Shown: positions 9,291-20,800, numbered from the stretch's first letter. The stretch is DNA of 32,732 nt from Welwitschia mirabilis (GCA_051453625.1 JBOZIK010000001.1:100927753-100960484); one strand, 5' to 3'. Notes: a model not told the origin generated them from the sequence alone. Translations and numbers: made by a program.

Positions 9291-11640
9291 ATGATTTCAT
9301 CTCAAAAAACACTGTTTCATATGGAATGGTACTGGATTAATTAAACAGAAATTAGAATGCTGCTAGAAGAAATATGAACCCAGTATGATAGGACTCAATT
9401 ATAACTTTTTTATACAGGGGCCTTAGCATCTTAAAACCCTATGTAAGAGATTAGAGAAGGATAGATAAAGAAAGGTTTAAGTCAAAAGCAGAGCTTGAGG
9501 AAGAAACAAAAAGAATCCAAACTGATGAAGAGGATGGAGGAGACCAAGATAGCCTATGGAATAGAGAATATCAGTGTCTTATAAAGCTCCAAGAAATAAA
9601 TGTTGATGAAGAGAATTACTGGAGAGAACATTGAAGAATCAAATGGCTAAAATAAGGTGATAAATGTATCATGTTCTTCTTCCAGTAGGCCGACTAGCAT
9701 AGATCATATAATAGAATCAGAAGGCTATCCATTAGAGGTCAAATAACAGAAAATGAAGAGGACATAGCTAAGGATCTACAAACCCATCTTATGAGAATCT
9801 AGAAATGGGATGATATTACCCTTAGCCTTATTCTAGAAAATAAGAAAATCTCAAGAGAAGACAACTCTATGTTGACTCAACCTCTAAGTAGAGAGGAGGT
9901 CTTAGCTACTGTAAGGTTCATGAAGAATAATAAAGCACCCAACCTTGATGGATGGCTAGTTAAACTTTTTAAATCCCATTTCTTCATATTAGGGGATAAC
10001 CTTTAGGATGTAATGCAGAAAGTTTTTTACAATAAGCAAATCCATAGGAAAATGAACAAAACTAGTGTGATTCTTATCCCTAAAAAATGGGATGCCAGTA
10101 AAATAGAGGATTTTAGGCCTCTAGGTATTTGTAATGTTCTTTAACAAATTTTCATAAAAATTATGATTGATCGTATTACCCTCCTGCTTCCCAATGTAAT
10201 CTCAGAGAATAAAGCTAGATTCATGCAATCCAAGAATATCCAAGACCAAATCCTCTTGACTCATGAGATCATTCATTCTGTTAAAAAATATAAATTTCCT
10301 CTTCTTATTACTACATTGAATATTACTAAAACTTATGATTTGTTTAGTTAAAAAGCATTAGGGTGCATCCTTAGAAAAACTAGTTTTTCTCAAGATATGA
10401 TTTATCTTTGGCTAGACATGCAGGCTTTAGCAGAATTCAGTGTGGAGATCAATAATCATAGATCAAATTTCGTTTTAGTAGGTAGAGATCTAAGACAAGG
10501 GGACCCCCTATCCCCATATCATTTTCTCTTTGTGATGAATATTTTACAGGATTTTTAAGAAGAAATGAAGTTACAGTAATTAGAATTGGAGGTCAAACCT
10601 TTATCAACAATTACTATGTAGATGATACCATCATTATGACTAGGACTTCATGTCAGCAAGTAAAAGCTATTAAAAATTATATGAATCTTTTTGTAGCGAT
10701 TACAAGTCTTCATATCAATTGAAACACGTCAAAAATCCACACTTTAGGGAGAAAATGTATCAGAAGGGGTGAAATTTCCTGAATCCTAAGTGCAAAATTA
10801 TGAGATCTTTAGGATATATACCTGGGAGTTCCCCTTCGAAACTAGCATAAGACCCTCGCCTGGAATTACATCCTTGAGTCCATTCAAAGGTGGTGCAACT
10901 CCTGGTAAAACAACTTTCTCTCATCCAAAGTATAGATCATTCTCACAAACTCTTACTTAATTTCCTCCTTCTATTACATAGCTTTTATTATCGCTCCCCC
11001 AAGAAATATTATCCAAAAAATCAATAGGATCTTAAAGGAATCCATATCGTTAAGAGGAAAAGATCATCACTAAATTCATCTCTATAAATGGGAGACTATT
11101 GTCCACCCAAAAGAATCAAGGGGTTGGGGGATTCAGAAATTAGAGGAATGCATCCTTACTAACGCTCATAGAATTTTAAAAAGTCTACATAAAGAAGGAT
11201 AACCTTGGTAGGACTTGATCAATTACAAATACAAAAATTGGAACATTGATCATGGGGAGTTCTATCTAAGGAAACACCTTAGTAAAGCTTAATAACAACT
11301 ATTATATTTAAATATCTATCAATCTAATTCAACCAAATAGATTCTCTTAAAGAAATATGGGAAAGATAACTCATACAAGAAATATTGAAAGGGGTAAATT
11401 CTTAAAAAATTAAAGTCTTTTATTGGTTAAAGGACCACCAGAGAGTCTTAACCAAAGACCAATTACTCAAGAAAGGATTTCAAGTGGATACAAACTATTC
11501 CATCTTTCAATCAAGTCCTGAAATAGCATACCATTTATTCCATCATTGTACTTGGAGTAAAGAATTAATCACCATTATAAAGAAGTGCTATCAGACCTAC
11601 ATTGTCTCTGACACATAATTAATGAATGGGATCCATTTGA
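9291..11640 (+). pseudogene. LINE ORF2, reverse transcriptase and zf-RVT
   Basis: The reverse transcriptase is easily read. NNKAPNLDGW is at about 9930; VILIPKK and IEDFRPLGICNVL at about 10070-10140; NVISENKARFMQSKNIQDQI, then LLTHEIIHS, in an open stretch at 10163-10351; LNITKTYDLF, with the first catalytic Asp replaced by Asn; LRQGDPLSPYHFLF at about 10490-10530; and YVDD at 10615-10626, intact. Downstream, about 11430-11600 gives QRVLTKDQLLKKGFQV and EIAYHLFHHCTWSKEL, the zf-RVT zinc-binding segment with its first Cys pair lost. Numerous stops and at least two frame changes occur. The domain copies element RNA into DNA at the nick. Confidence 0.92.
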
Positions 11641-11979
11641 CGTTTTGGCAAATGTGGAGAATTATAGATGATCTTATTTTTAATAATGCCAATTTACCTT
11701 TTCCTATAAATACTATAAGGAGGATCAAATTCTACCATTTCCTAATCAAACTTATAATGGAAGCCATGTCTACTATCAAGTCTTTTGACCCAAGCCTCTT
11801 TAAAGGTACACTTCCCTGTGGGAGAAAGTGCAAGCTATGGGATGGGAATCCCTCCTGCACAAGCTGAGGGAAGACCAAGAGGCTAATATCATCCCCTTTT
11901 ACAGATGATGGAGAGGTGGATGCACAACTTTTAGAAGAATCCCTACAGAGATAACTAAAGATTCCTTCTCCAAGCTATT

Positions 11980-12300
11980 AGAGATCCTTACAGATGGATA
12001 ATGTATACTGTTTGAAAGCCAAGGGCAATGTGAAGCACTTTACTTCTTTCCTGATAGGGTATCTAAATTGCCAAGTAGGCACACTAGCAAAAATATGTTA
12101 CCTTCCCCATGGAAATTAGGCACAGAGCTAGTTGATCGCTATTTTATTTAGTCTGGAAATTGCTCTAAACTGTCAGGTATTCATTTGCTTTTTTCAAGGC
12201 CCTTGACATAGGATGTCAGGTGAATTTTCCATTCTTCTTTATTCAGTCTCTTTAAAGAAAAGATTCCTCAAGACACTTGGATCTAGTTTTGGCTCTGTGG
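11980..12300 (+). pseudogene. Probable LINE RNase H domain
   Basis: Starting near 12010 the frame reads LKAKGNVKHFTSFLIGYLNC, then LAKICYLPHGN, a stop, AQS, a stop, and LIAILFSLEIALN. Laid against plant LINE RNase H domains (DGASKGNPG, GGVIRD, GTNNxAEL, ALLxGL) the order and spacing agree, though acidic catalytic residues are not preserved. In several plant LINE subclades such a domain follows zf-RVT. This is a by-eye alignment to a weak remnant. Confidence 0.45.
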
Positions 12301-12707
12301 AGAGCAGCCAAAGAATTCAGGATAAGAGAGGTCCCTGCCTCTTCTTCCTGACAATGCCCACATCAAACTTCCCCAAGGAGAGCCTCTAAACAAAGAGCCT
12401 TTATGGAAGGAACCCCTAATCCCATGGGAACCACTATGCATGGCAACCCTAGTTGGGGGGGGTGACTTCATCTCTACATCATTTAGAGGATACATTTTCA
12501 CCCCCAACCCAATAGGAAATAGCTTAGGAGCCTACCCGTGAGTCAGCTCAGAAACTAGTTGAAAAGCATCAGTCCCCTAACTCTTAGAAGTGAGGTAGGC
12601 ACAACTAGACCTCTTCTCATTTAGCAACAAGCCCCAGCCCTATCTAAAACTCTACCTCAGAATCTTCTTCAATAAAAATTCAGCCTCAGCCTTAGGAGGA
12701 CATTAGT
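12301..12707 (+). pseudogene. Decayed linker between RNase H and J domain
   Basis: In one frame 12340-12520 is open for about 60 codons (KLPQGEPLNKEPLWKEPLIP, then GGGDFISTSFRGYIFTPNP). In the frame of the J domain, about 12480-12707 reads as a Ser/Thr/Pro/Gln-rich stretch (EPTRESAQKLVEKHQSPNS; TSSHLATSPSPI; NSTSESSSIKIQPQP) broken by TAG and TAA codons, several where Gln would fit. It looks like a low-complexity tether leading straight into the J domain. A minus-strand open frame at 12283-12507 is a shadow. Confidence 0.5.
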
Positions 12708-12983
12708 ATGAACGCTACTCAATGGGAAGTTAAGCTGGCGACAATTCAAGGACTGAAGAGATGTCCCTTTATCACTTTAGAACTCTCTCATAGAGCCTTC
12801 CCTCAAGCCATAAAATTTAGCTACAGGAAAAAAGCCCTCAGACTGCATCCAGATAAAAATCTAGCAGGCATGGAAGAATTTAAGGAGGTAAATCAAGCTT
12901 TTGAGGTCCTCTCTAATGATATGGGTCGTTTCCTACTCAAACAGAATCATGGTAATCTATTCTTATTCTGTAGAGCACTTTAA
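12708..12983 (+). CDS. J-domain (DnaJ-type) module at the LINE ORF2 C-terminus
   Basis: This 91-codon open frame encodes a J domain at about residues 20-71. FITLELSHRAFPQAIKF fits helix I and the start of helix II. SYRKKALRLHPDKN ends helix II and carries the HPD tripeptide (residues 47-49, 12846-12854) that J proteins use to stimulate Hsp70 ATPase. MEEFKEVNQAFEVLSND is helix III. Helix IV and its usual KRxxYD ending are absent; the frame ends with about 20 unrelated residues. The ATG at 12708 may not be a true start, since the frame upstream reads as linker with stops. It lies after RNase H and before the LINE 3' UTR, inside the target-site duplication. It could be an integral domain of a LINE family or a captured host fragment. 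Expression is unproven; most likely it is part of a dead ORF2. Confidence 0.8.
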   Translation: MNATQWEVKLATIQGLKRCPFITLELSHRAFPQAIKFSYRKKALRLHPDKNLAGMEEFKEVNQAFEVLSNDMGRFLLKQNHGNLFLFCRAL

Positions 12984-13044
12984 TAATCCTCCTTCCAGGT
13001 CTTTTCGTCTTCAAACTTAAGTTTTTGTAACTTCTAGTGGCACA

Positions 13045-13265
13045 GGGCATTTTTGCCCCTAGTCTATTAGTAGTTCTATGCTTTTACTATTCTATGCTTT
13101 TCTCTTCCAACTAAGTAATTCCTTATGTTCAGTCTGTTTCAGCGGGGGTGGTTTCACCCCATTTTTGTTCTATTTCATAGTTCTCTCTAGAATAGTCAAT
13201 GGAATACCTTTCCTTTGTTTCTAAAAAATTAAATTTTCTTATCAATTCTGGGCGGTATCACCCCC
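13045..13265 (+). repeat. Three G/C stem-loops in the LINE 3' UTR
   Basis: GGGCA pairs with TGCCC (13045-13049/13054-13058). GGGGTG pairs with CACCCC around a GTTT loop (13145-13150/13155-13160). A looser GGGCGGTATCACCCCC lies at 13250-13265. They are spaced by about 100 bases in otherwise AT-rich sequence just before the A-rich end. LINE reverse transcriptases of some families recognise 3' hairpins of their RNA; that role here is inferred. Confidence 0.6.
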
Positions 13266-13313
13266 TGATGTACATTTTCTACTCTAATATATATACTTTT
13301 TTAGAAAGAAAAA

Positions 13314-13333
13314 AAGAGATATTTGAGATGCTA
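13314..13333. repeat. 3' target-site duplication of the LINE
   Basis: AAGAGATATTTGAGATGCTA directly follows the A-rich tail (TTTTTTAGAAAGAAAAA) and matches 7002-7019 apart from a 2-base insertion. Confidence 0.75.
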
Positions 13334-15112
13334 CTATATTAGTTCTAGCCATAGGCTATGTCATAATTAAATATAGTGGTACTTATAAGAATAGTTGTTG
13401 ACCATTAAACCCACTAAAAATAGGTTTTATTATCTTATAATGACTTGTAGATGTTTATTTATATGAGACAAATTATTATCCATAAATCCCTATTAATCCT
13501 AAATATAGATTTATGTATTTTATCTACATATGAAAGTTAATTTGGCATTACTTCATAATATCTTCGAGAGAGTAATCAAAGGATAAGATAAATTTCTAAA
13601 TAAAATATTTTACTTTTTCAAATAAAATAAATAATCTAATATCATGATATGCTTTCATAGATCTATACCAACCAATGATGAAGTTTAAAGAATAGCTTTT
13701 ATTTTCTAAATACCTTAGCCATCCAAATTTTTTTCCATTTATATGTTCTTATAATAACAATTTATTAGACAACGAGGCTGTGACACAAGATTTAGTAATA
13801 TCTCTTTGGTTATGATTCTAGAATCTTTAAGTGCCTAGAGATTCTCAACTTGTTACACATTAAATTCTAAAATATGTGTCTACAAATACAAAAAAAAGGA
13901 ATATTTGAATATTATAAGTAATTAATATTAGAAATTTTAATACAATAACTAGTTTCATATTACAACCTATTAGAATTATGTCCTCTCTCTCTTCATCAAG
14001 TTCTTGTTATCATCTTAAAAAGCATGTTATAAGAAATTTAACTTAAAAATATAGTATAACAAAAGGTAGTATACAAATCTATTAACCTTTTTACATAGTA
14101 AAAAATGGCCATCAATATTCTTTGAAGAATAGAAAATAACTATTAAGTTGAAAGAAATAAAGTATAATATGATCTTTTGGTGATCACATAAGAAAATATT
14201 AGATTATATGCTATTCAAATACCTACAAGTATAGGATGAAACAAGAATTCCACATAGGATTTTATTGAGTATACCAAGAAGAAAATAAATTATCACAACA
14301 TATATTAATATCAGATTGCAAGAACATGGTTAGAGATCATATAGACTTTGTAAATAAATAACATTATTAGCAAAAACATGCTTTATTTTTCACATTGCAA
14401 AATTATTTGTTTTTATTGATAATTATTCCTTTACTCTCATAAATCATCTTTCTTTCTTTCTTTTTCTTTTTTTTTTTTAATTAGAAGATTCTTTTATGAA
14501 GTGAACTTATAACTGTAAAGTTACAAGAGAACTCTCTACTATTATGGTGTCTTTAAAGGGACTTGAATCACTTTTTAAACTTATGAATTATAATTAAAAA
14601 AATGATAGTTTCAAATGTTTATTTATTGTTAATATAATTTTTCTTTAACATAAATAGTAAAAATTATTTAAAGGATAATGAATTTCTATATTTAATATTA
14701 AGAGCTAATGTAGGTGGATACAATAGTTATTGATTCATTCTTTAAAACTTAGTTCATTTCTAGAATTGTAAATATGTTTTTCGAGTACTTCTTATATAAA
14801 CATTATAAAATCAATTATTATCTAACTTTGTAATTAAGACATGTCTCAAAGTTCATAAAAAACCAAGAACAACACCAAGGATTAATGATTTCCTAATAGA
14901 GGGATATGAGAACATATATCGTTTTATTTTAAAGTGATTTTAGAAAATATATAAAAAGTTACTTTTATTAAGTTGCTATGATCTTTCCTTATTGAAGGAT
15001 TGACAAAGTTTATTAGTAAAGGCTAAAATATTTATAATATAAATAATGAAAAGCTAATACTCTAACCTATTTTCTATAAAACTATGACTAACATTTTTAG
15101 AGCCAAATATTA
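13334..15112. other. AT-rich interval, nothing recognised
   Basis: No frame longer than noise and no protein motif on either strand. There is a pyrimidine tract at about 14450-14480. Probably old repeat sequence and former flank of the LINE. Confidence 0.4.
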
Positions 15113-15290
15113 ACTTTTTTTTAATTTTTTTAATGGTAATGACTGGTATGTAGGTAGGTGTCATATAAACACCCAATGGCACTTGGGTCCATGTAATTGT
15201 TTAAACTATGAACTTCAGCAAACATGAAGGTTTGAACTTGAGACCTAAAGTTTAGCATGTCAAAGACTTAACCATTATGGTAATTAATGT
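15113..15290 (-). mobile_element. Probable tRNA-derived SINE
   Basis: Read on the minus strand, TACCATAATGG (15282-15272) resembles a pol III A box, and AAGTTCAAACCT (15239-15228) a B box, about 40 bases apart as in tRNA-headed SINEs. About 100 bases of body follow, then an A-rich tail (plus strand T-runs at 15114-15132). Both boxes have mismatches to the consensus. The target duplication is unclear (TATTTGAC against TATTTGGC at the two sides). About 180 bp is a normal plant SINE length. Confidence 0.5.
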
Positions 15291-16270
15291 CAAATAAAAT
15301 ATTGACATTTTCCTTGAGATTTATCACCGATAATTTTCTTACTTGTTTACAATTTTAGAAAAATTAAATTTAAAAGATGTGTTATGTTCATACATTTTAA
15401 TCCTTGTTATAGAAACTTCTACTAAAATCATTTATTAATGTAAAAACTTTGAATACAATTACTTTTTGAATGTTTCTTTATCAATAATCTCTTTGTATAC
15501 CATATAATTATCATTACAAAATCTAACCCTATTTTTTTCTTTTAAAATTCTTTAAGAAAATGAGTTAATTAAAGTAATTTTTATCCTAGTTTATAAGAAA
15601 GATCTTATGAAAATTAGACATCTATCATTTTAGGAGAAAAAAACTCATAATATAAAATTAACATTTCAACTTAGGAAATAATACTATTAGACATTTAAGT
15701 TAAATATTAACTAGATTAAAACTTATACTACAAAAACATTTGAAGGAAAACCCAAGTTTACTATCAAATATCTTCATGGAATTAAGTTGATTTTTTACAC
15801 CTCTCCCCACTTTTTAGATATTTTAGTCATCTATAATCTTAATTTGGAATGAAAAAGTATTCAAGATATAGAATAAAGTTATGAAAAAGGAAAAATATCA
15901 CATTTTTTAGAAGAATTATTAACTTTTTATAGTTTATCTTAGTTACTTCATTTTATATAGCATTTATGCTAGTTCCTTTTAAGAAACGTTATTGAGAATA
16001 TTAAGAAGCTCCCCAACAAATGGCTTGTAAGAACTCTATTAGAATTCAAACATTTTTCTAATTTTTTGATAAACATGTTAGAAGTTAAATAAAGAAGTTC
16101 AACTCTTTATACAATGTTAATCTTTAACTAAATAATTTCTCTATATTTTAAACATTAATGAAAGGTGCAAGGTCCTTATGATTTAAATTTTAAAAGATAT
16201 GTGTTAAATTAATTATTAATCTTAAAGGATTGGACCCTTGGATTTCATAGAATGAATAAAAAACCTTTAA
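15291..16270. other. AT-rich interval, nothing recognised
   Basis: No supported gene, RNA or element boundary. Confidence 0.35.
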
Positions 16271-16279
16271 TTGAAACAT

Positions 16280-16590
16280 GCTTTCTAGAAGAAAACTTAA
16301 ATAATTACAATTTATTTTTATAATAGAAATTTATTACTATTTTTTACAGGTTTCTTGCTAATGCACTATTTTGGTAAATTCTAAATGTAGTTTCTTTAAG
16401 GACTTCCATATATATAATTATAGTTTTAAATGAAAGATCCTTTTGAGAAAAGAAATATAAAATAAGTTATTCTTGTAATAAAAACCAATATTATTTTTAG
16501 CAAGTTTGTTTCTAATGTGTTATTTTGGTAACTTCTATGTATAATTTCTTTAAAGACTTCCATATATATCATGAGGGTTTTATGGAAGAA
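16280..16590. repeat. Two-copy tandem duplication, period about 154 bp
   Basis: GCTAATGCACTATTTTGGTA in the first copy corresponds to TCTAATGTGTTATTTTGGTA in the second, and ACTTCCATATATAT occurs in both. The landmark TTGGTA is at 16371 and 16525. A minus-strand open frame at 16426-16689 runs across the second copy and matches nothing I recognise. Confidence 0.7.
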
Positions 16591-18374
16591 ATCTATCATC
16601 ATCTTGTCATCTTTGGCAGTCTTATGAAGGTTTCTTAAACTATGTTTACTTTTGACATTCCTAATAGAGTACTTTCTCTTACTTAACATTAAATGTTATC
16701 TGTGTCATGCTAATATTGTTAAATAAAATTCTAACATTTTCATAAAGAACAAATGATCAAACTCTATATTCATGAGTCCAAAATACTATATGTGTCTATA
16801 AATATTCTAATTCAATCCAATTTGAAAATTTTACCTTGACCAATGAAATTCTAACTACAAACTTTCAGTTATCTTTCTTTTTTGTTTGAATTTCATCTTC
16901 CACATTCACAATCAATTATGGAATATTGATCATGCTTCTAAATATATTGTTAGTTCTTAGTTTTTTGTTTTTAATTTTTTACAATTTTACTATTCGATAC
17001 TAGCTTAAGAAAATTATGTATAGTTAGTCTTCTTTGCACTCAGTACTAGAATCAAAAGACTTTGAACATTTTACTTGTATATGTCTAGTTGCTAAATGTA
17101 TTTAGTTGTTGTGGATGCAAAATATACTCATAACTAGATTAAACATTCCTTACTCTTTCTCCTTTTCTTCGTCATAGTCGTTTCTCTCATCTATTATCTT
17201 TCCTTTTGATCCATTATGTGTATGATATAATATGGTATTTTTTCTTCTTTATAAGAATTAAATTAAGAAAATTTTTAAAGAGGAGAAGTCAAATTTTAAC
17301 AACATAAAATGTGATTTTATGAGTTTCTTTCTGTGTAAAGTTAAGCTTAAGTAGACACAACTAGAGCTTAAAAATTACTTTATAAAATAAAAAGAACTAT
17401 TACATTCAAACTACTTACATTAGTATGCATAAGCCTATTTATAATGTTCTCTTTTGTGAATCCTTCTTAGTAATCTTAGTGAAACCATTGTACATGTTAT
17501 GAAACTTTTCTTTGGTTAATTATATAATTCAGGTCTAGTTATTACATAACGTAATCAAAATACATTTTGTAAAAGATCACTACATGAGACATGTCTAGTT
17601 GTTCATTCATCTCTTATAACTTTAAGATTACTTTAATTCTTGTAGGATGAATGGAAATGGATGTACTATCATTCTTAGATATTTTATTAGTAGAATTATT
17701 AGCTCTTCTACTTCATCTTATTTGTTGGGCATATTTCCATTTAGTTTCCCTTATATAACAATATATCACTCTCATTCTAGCTTGTATTAATAGCAAATAA
17801 AGCATTTATGTTGTCATCTTTTACACCCTTAGCATTTTCATTCATATGTGAAAGTGTAGTTTGTAGAAAACCCAACAATAGTCTCTTAGAGTGGACACCT
17901 TTTTTTTTGGTATGATTCGTTTTGCTAAATAATTATAAAACATTAATTGCATTTGCAATGTAGCTACTAAGTCATTTGCTATACAATGTAAATCCAAAAA
18001 TAAAAAGGTAAGTAGAATTCTTAATGGTAAGTAAATATTATCTTGTTAGTGAAAATAGCTTAGCATATAGAACTTTCTACATGTTAATCTCTTCTTAGTT
18101 ACAGATAGCCTAAGATGAAAAGCCATAGGTATTTTTATGGTTTTTCTTGAAAAGAAAACCTGAAGTCTTTTAGTTGTACCTATATTTTAGTTTTAAGCTT
18201 TTTTGACTTATTGATCATACTTGGTTAAACTTTAAAATAAAAATTCTTTTCAACCTTTAAAACCATCCAATGTACATAGTAAGTATGAGACTAAGAAGCA
18301 CATACAAAGACTATAAAGAGAGTGCAATTCAAAAAATAAACAAAACAAAAATAAAAAATTCTATGACCAAGCAA
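16591..18374. other. AT-rich interval, nothing recognised
   Basis: No convincing motif on either strand. Likely decayed transposon sequence, but I could not assign a class. Confidence 0.35.
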
Positions 18375-18519
18375 CATATCATCATAAGCAAAGATAAATC
18401 TTTGAAAGTGATAAAGGAAATTTAATTATCCCTTATTATATGATTATATATCATCATAACCAAAGATAGAGTTTTTGAAAGTAACAAAAGAGCTTTAAGT
18501 ATCCTTTGTGACATGATGC
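18375..18519. repeat. Two-copy tandem duplication, period 72 bp
   Basis: ATCATCATAAGCAAAGATA (18378 on) and ATCATCATAACCAAAGATA (18450 on) begin two copies that continue with TTTGAAAGT and end near ATGAT. Divergence is moderate. Confidence 0.7.
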
Positions 18520-20800
18520 TTTAGTGATACAAAACCGATCTTATAGCCTTCACTCTATCTACTAATTGTGTGTTGTATAATAGGTGGTATAAAGGTCTGA
18601 ACAAAAAGAATACATTGGGGAATCACTTAATTTTAAGGAGGAATCCATGAAATTGAGTAATGATCATGCTTTAATATGTAGAGGATATAATTAATCTTTG
18701 CTTAAGTTAGTTTTTAGTACCTAAATGTAGATCTAAAAAGCAATACTTTACAAAATAAAAACCTTAAATCTTAAGTAGAGTTATCACTTCTTTAAAAACT
18801 ACCGCATTAATGTTTCTAGGTTGCACAAAGGATGCATGGACTAAAGCATTTCCAAAGGGATAAATAGTTCCTTGGAAGATTTGATAGATCTCAAGAAGAA
18901 CATGCCTCCAATCTAAATGAAATCCTTGAAAGGACCTAAACACCCAAATCCAAGAATTTTGGATCATAAATCAATCAATGAAGTAATGTTAGAAAATATG
19001 TTCATTATTATAGAAAAGGGAAGTAGTGGTTACAAATCTTGTTTGAAGAATCTTTCTACCAATAAGTAGACCTTGATGAAAGAGATACTGTAAAATGTGT
19101 TATTATTTTAGTAAGGTAGTTGATTTCCAAATACTTTAAGCTCTTGATACTCATTGAGTCTTTGCATCTGAAGTATTTCATATTTTATCACAATGATTCT
19201 TATGTCTTTCAAAAGCATATGATAAGATTTTTTTCTTTTTCTTTTCTCTTCTTTTTTTTTTCTTTTTGCTTGATAAAGATAAAAGGGACTTTCATCTTTT
19301 CACTATATTGAGTTTAGATGTAAACATAGTTATCTCATATGGCATTAGAAACTTGAGAAATAAAATCTTCAAGAAAAAAATTATAGCATTTTAGCCATCA
19401 TAGAGTTGTTGAATGACTTCCAATGAAATCCATTGATCATCCAAGTGAAAATATGAAAGAGAAACCACTAAGCTATCAATCTAGGCCTTAGAGAAGCAAT
19501 TAAGTGCCATTCAATGGTGACAATCATGGAACTATATATTATAACATAGAAGGGATACAAAAATTATTCCCAATAATGTCATAAAGCATTTCCTATCTAA
19601 TTCGAACTCTTTTTAGAACAAAAAAATTTTGAATTTTAACATCCATTATAGATATAAATTAGTTAACAAGATGAATACCATTTCAACTTGGTCTGTTCTT
19701 TGGATAGACAATCTTTAATCATTCAAAAACTAGGTCATACCACCATTTTGTGGTGTCATAACAATTAGTTAACTACTTAACACAGATGAAGATACCTTAG
19801 AAAAGGTAAGGGGGAAAAAAGGAGAAAAACCAAATGTCCTTTTTTTAACCTTTTTAAAAACCTTAGATAAGTAACAGATCTCACTATGCAACTCTATGAA
19901 ATACTTTCTTAGTATTATTACCTCATCATATGAAATCACAAAGTAAGTTTTCAATTTGTTTATACCTTTAAGCAATAGAAGCTTAATAAGAGAAATAATA
20001 AATTTACACAATATGTATTTCCTACCCATTTTTAGCTTTTTATCTTTCCATTTAAGAGCTTTGGAAATCAGTCTATTAATACTAAGTTTAGTAGATTCTT
20101 AGAAGTCTTTTCAAAAGAAAAGGAAATGCCAAGAATTTTGATCATCTCATCACTTTGAACAATTTTCCATGGTTCAAAGAGCAACCATAATTTTTGGAAA
20201 GGGTAAATATAAATGAATTTTCAAATTAATTTTAATCTTAGAACTAGAGATAGAATAATAAGGATCAATCTTAGAGAGTATTTTATTAATTATAACTTAA
20301 AACTTCTTAATTAAAAAGCAGTAGTTATTTACAAAATGCATATTAATGAGCTACTTTGGAGTTACCACAATATGAATATCATGAATAAGATTATCCTACT
20401 TGTCATTCTAAATAGCAGCATAAAAATTCTACTGCATTGATAAAAAGATGAGAAAGTTAAAAAAATTCTTGTCTTAATCTTGTCAAAGAGAAGTTGGTTT
20501 TGTAGATCTTGTCATAGAGAAGATGCAACTAACACCTCCTAAAAGGTTCATAGAAGCATTTGCATTCTCAAACAAACAACTTACCGAACCAATTTACATA
20601 CAAGCTAAAATAAGATTCCATTCAATTCTATCATAAACATTTGCATAATCAAATAGAAATTCTCTTGCTTTAATGGTAGTTAGTTGTGTACTAACATGTC
20701 TACAAAACATGGTATAGATCCATCATGCAATTCACTTAAAATTGTCACTTGAACAAGACTTTGTATTTTATAAAATATGCAAAATACTTTTACCTAATTC
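18520..20800 (-). mobile_element. Heavily decayed LINE ORF2, minus strand
   Basis: Reading down from 20800 on the minus strand gives ARELLFDYANVYDRIEWNLI at about 20690-20630, the first catalytic block of LINE reverse transcriptase (family form LDFEKAYDRV-W; Lys-Ala is changed but the YDR-Asp remains). Near 20360-20310 comes LINMHFVNNYCF, where the family has FADD, both Asp changed to Asn. The minus frame 20029-19769 and the patch before it may continue the palm/thumb region. The frame 18967-18764 may be the far C-terminal part, but I cannot align it. Stops and frameshifts are many. It is more decayed than the plus-strand LINE and its ends are undetermined. Confidence 0.6.

Larger units (their letters stand above)
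7020..13313 (+). mobile_element. Near-full-length decayed LINE with a J domain
   Basis: A non-LTR retrotransposon of the plant L1 type. In order: 5' leader with a 19-bp tandem repeat (7034-7071), ORF1 (7521 to about 8610), endonuclease (from 8629), reverse transcriptase (about 9880-10800), zf-RVT (about 11410-11600), probable RNase H (about 12000-12290), a Ser/Pro/Gln-rich linker, a J domain (12765-12920), a 3' UTR with G/C hairpins, and an A-rich tail. A target-site duplication brackets it. Stops and frameshifts occur throughout, and two N gaps interrupt it. It is immobile now; its age is seen in the many transitions. Confidence 0.9.

Noticed and set aside
12283-12507. Minus-strand 74-codon frame
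   Set aside because: Shadow of the LINE linker region; no recognisable domain.
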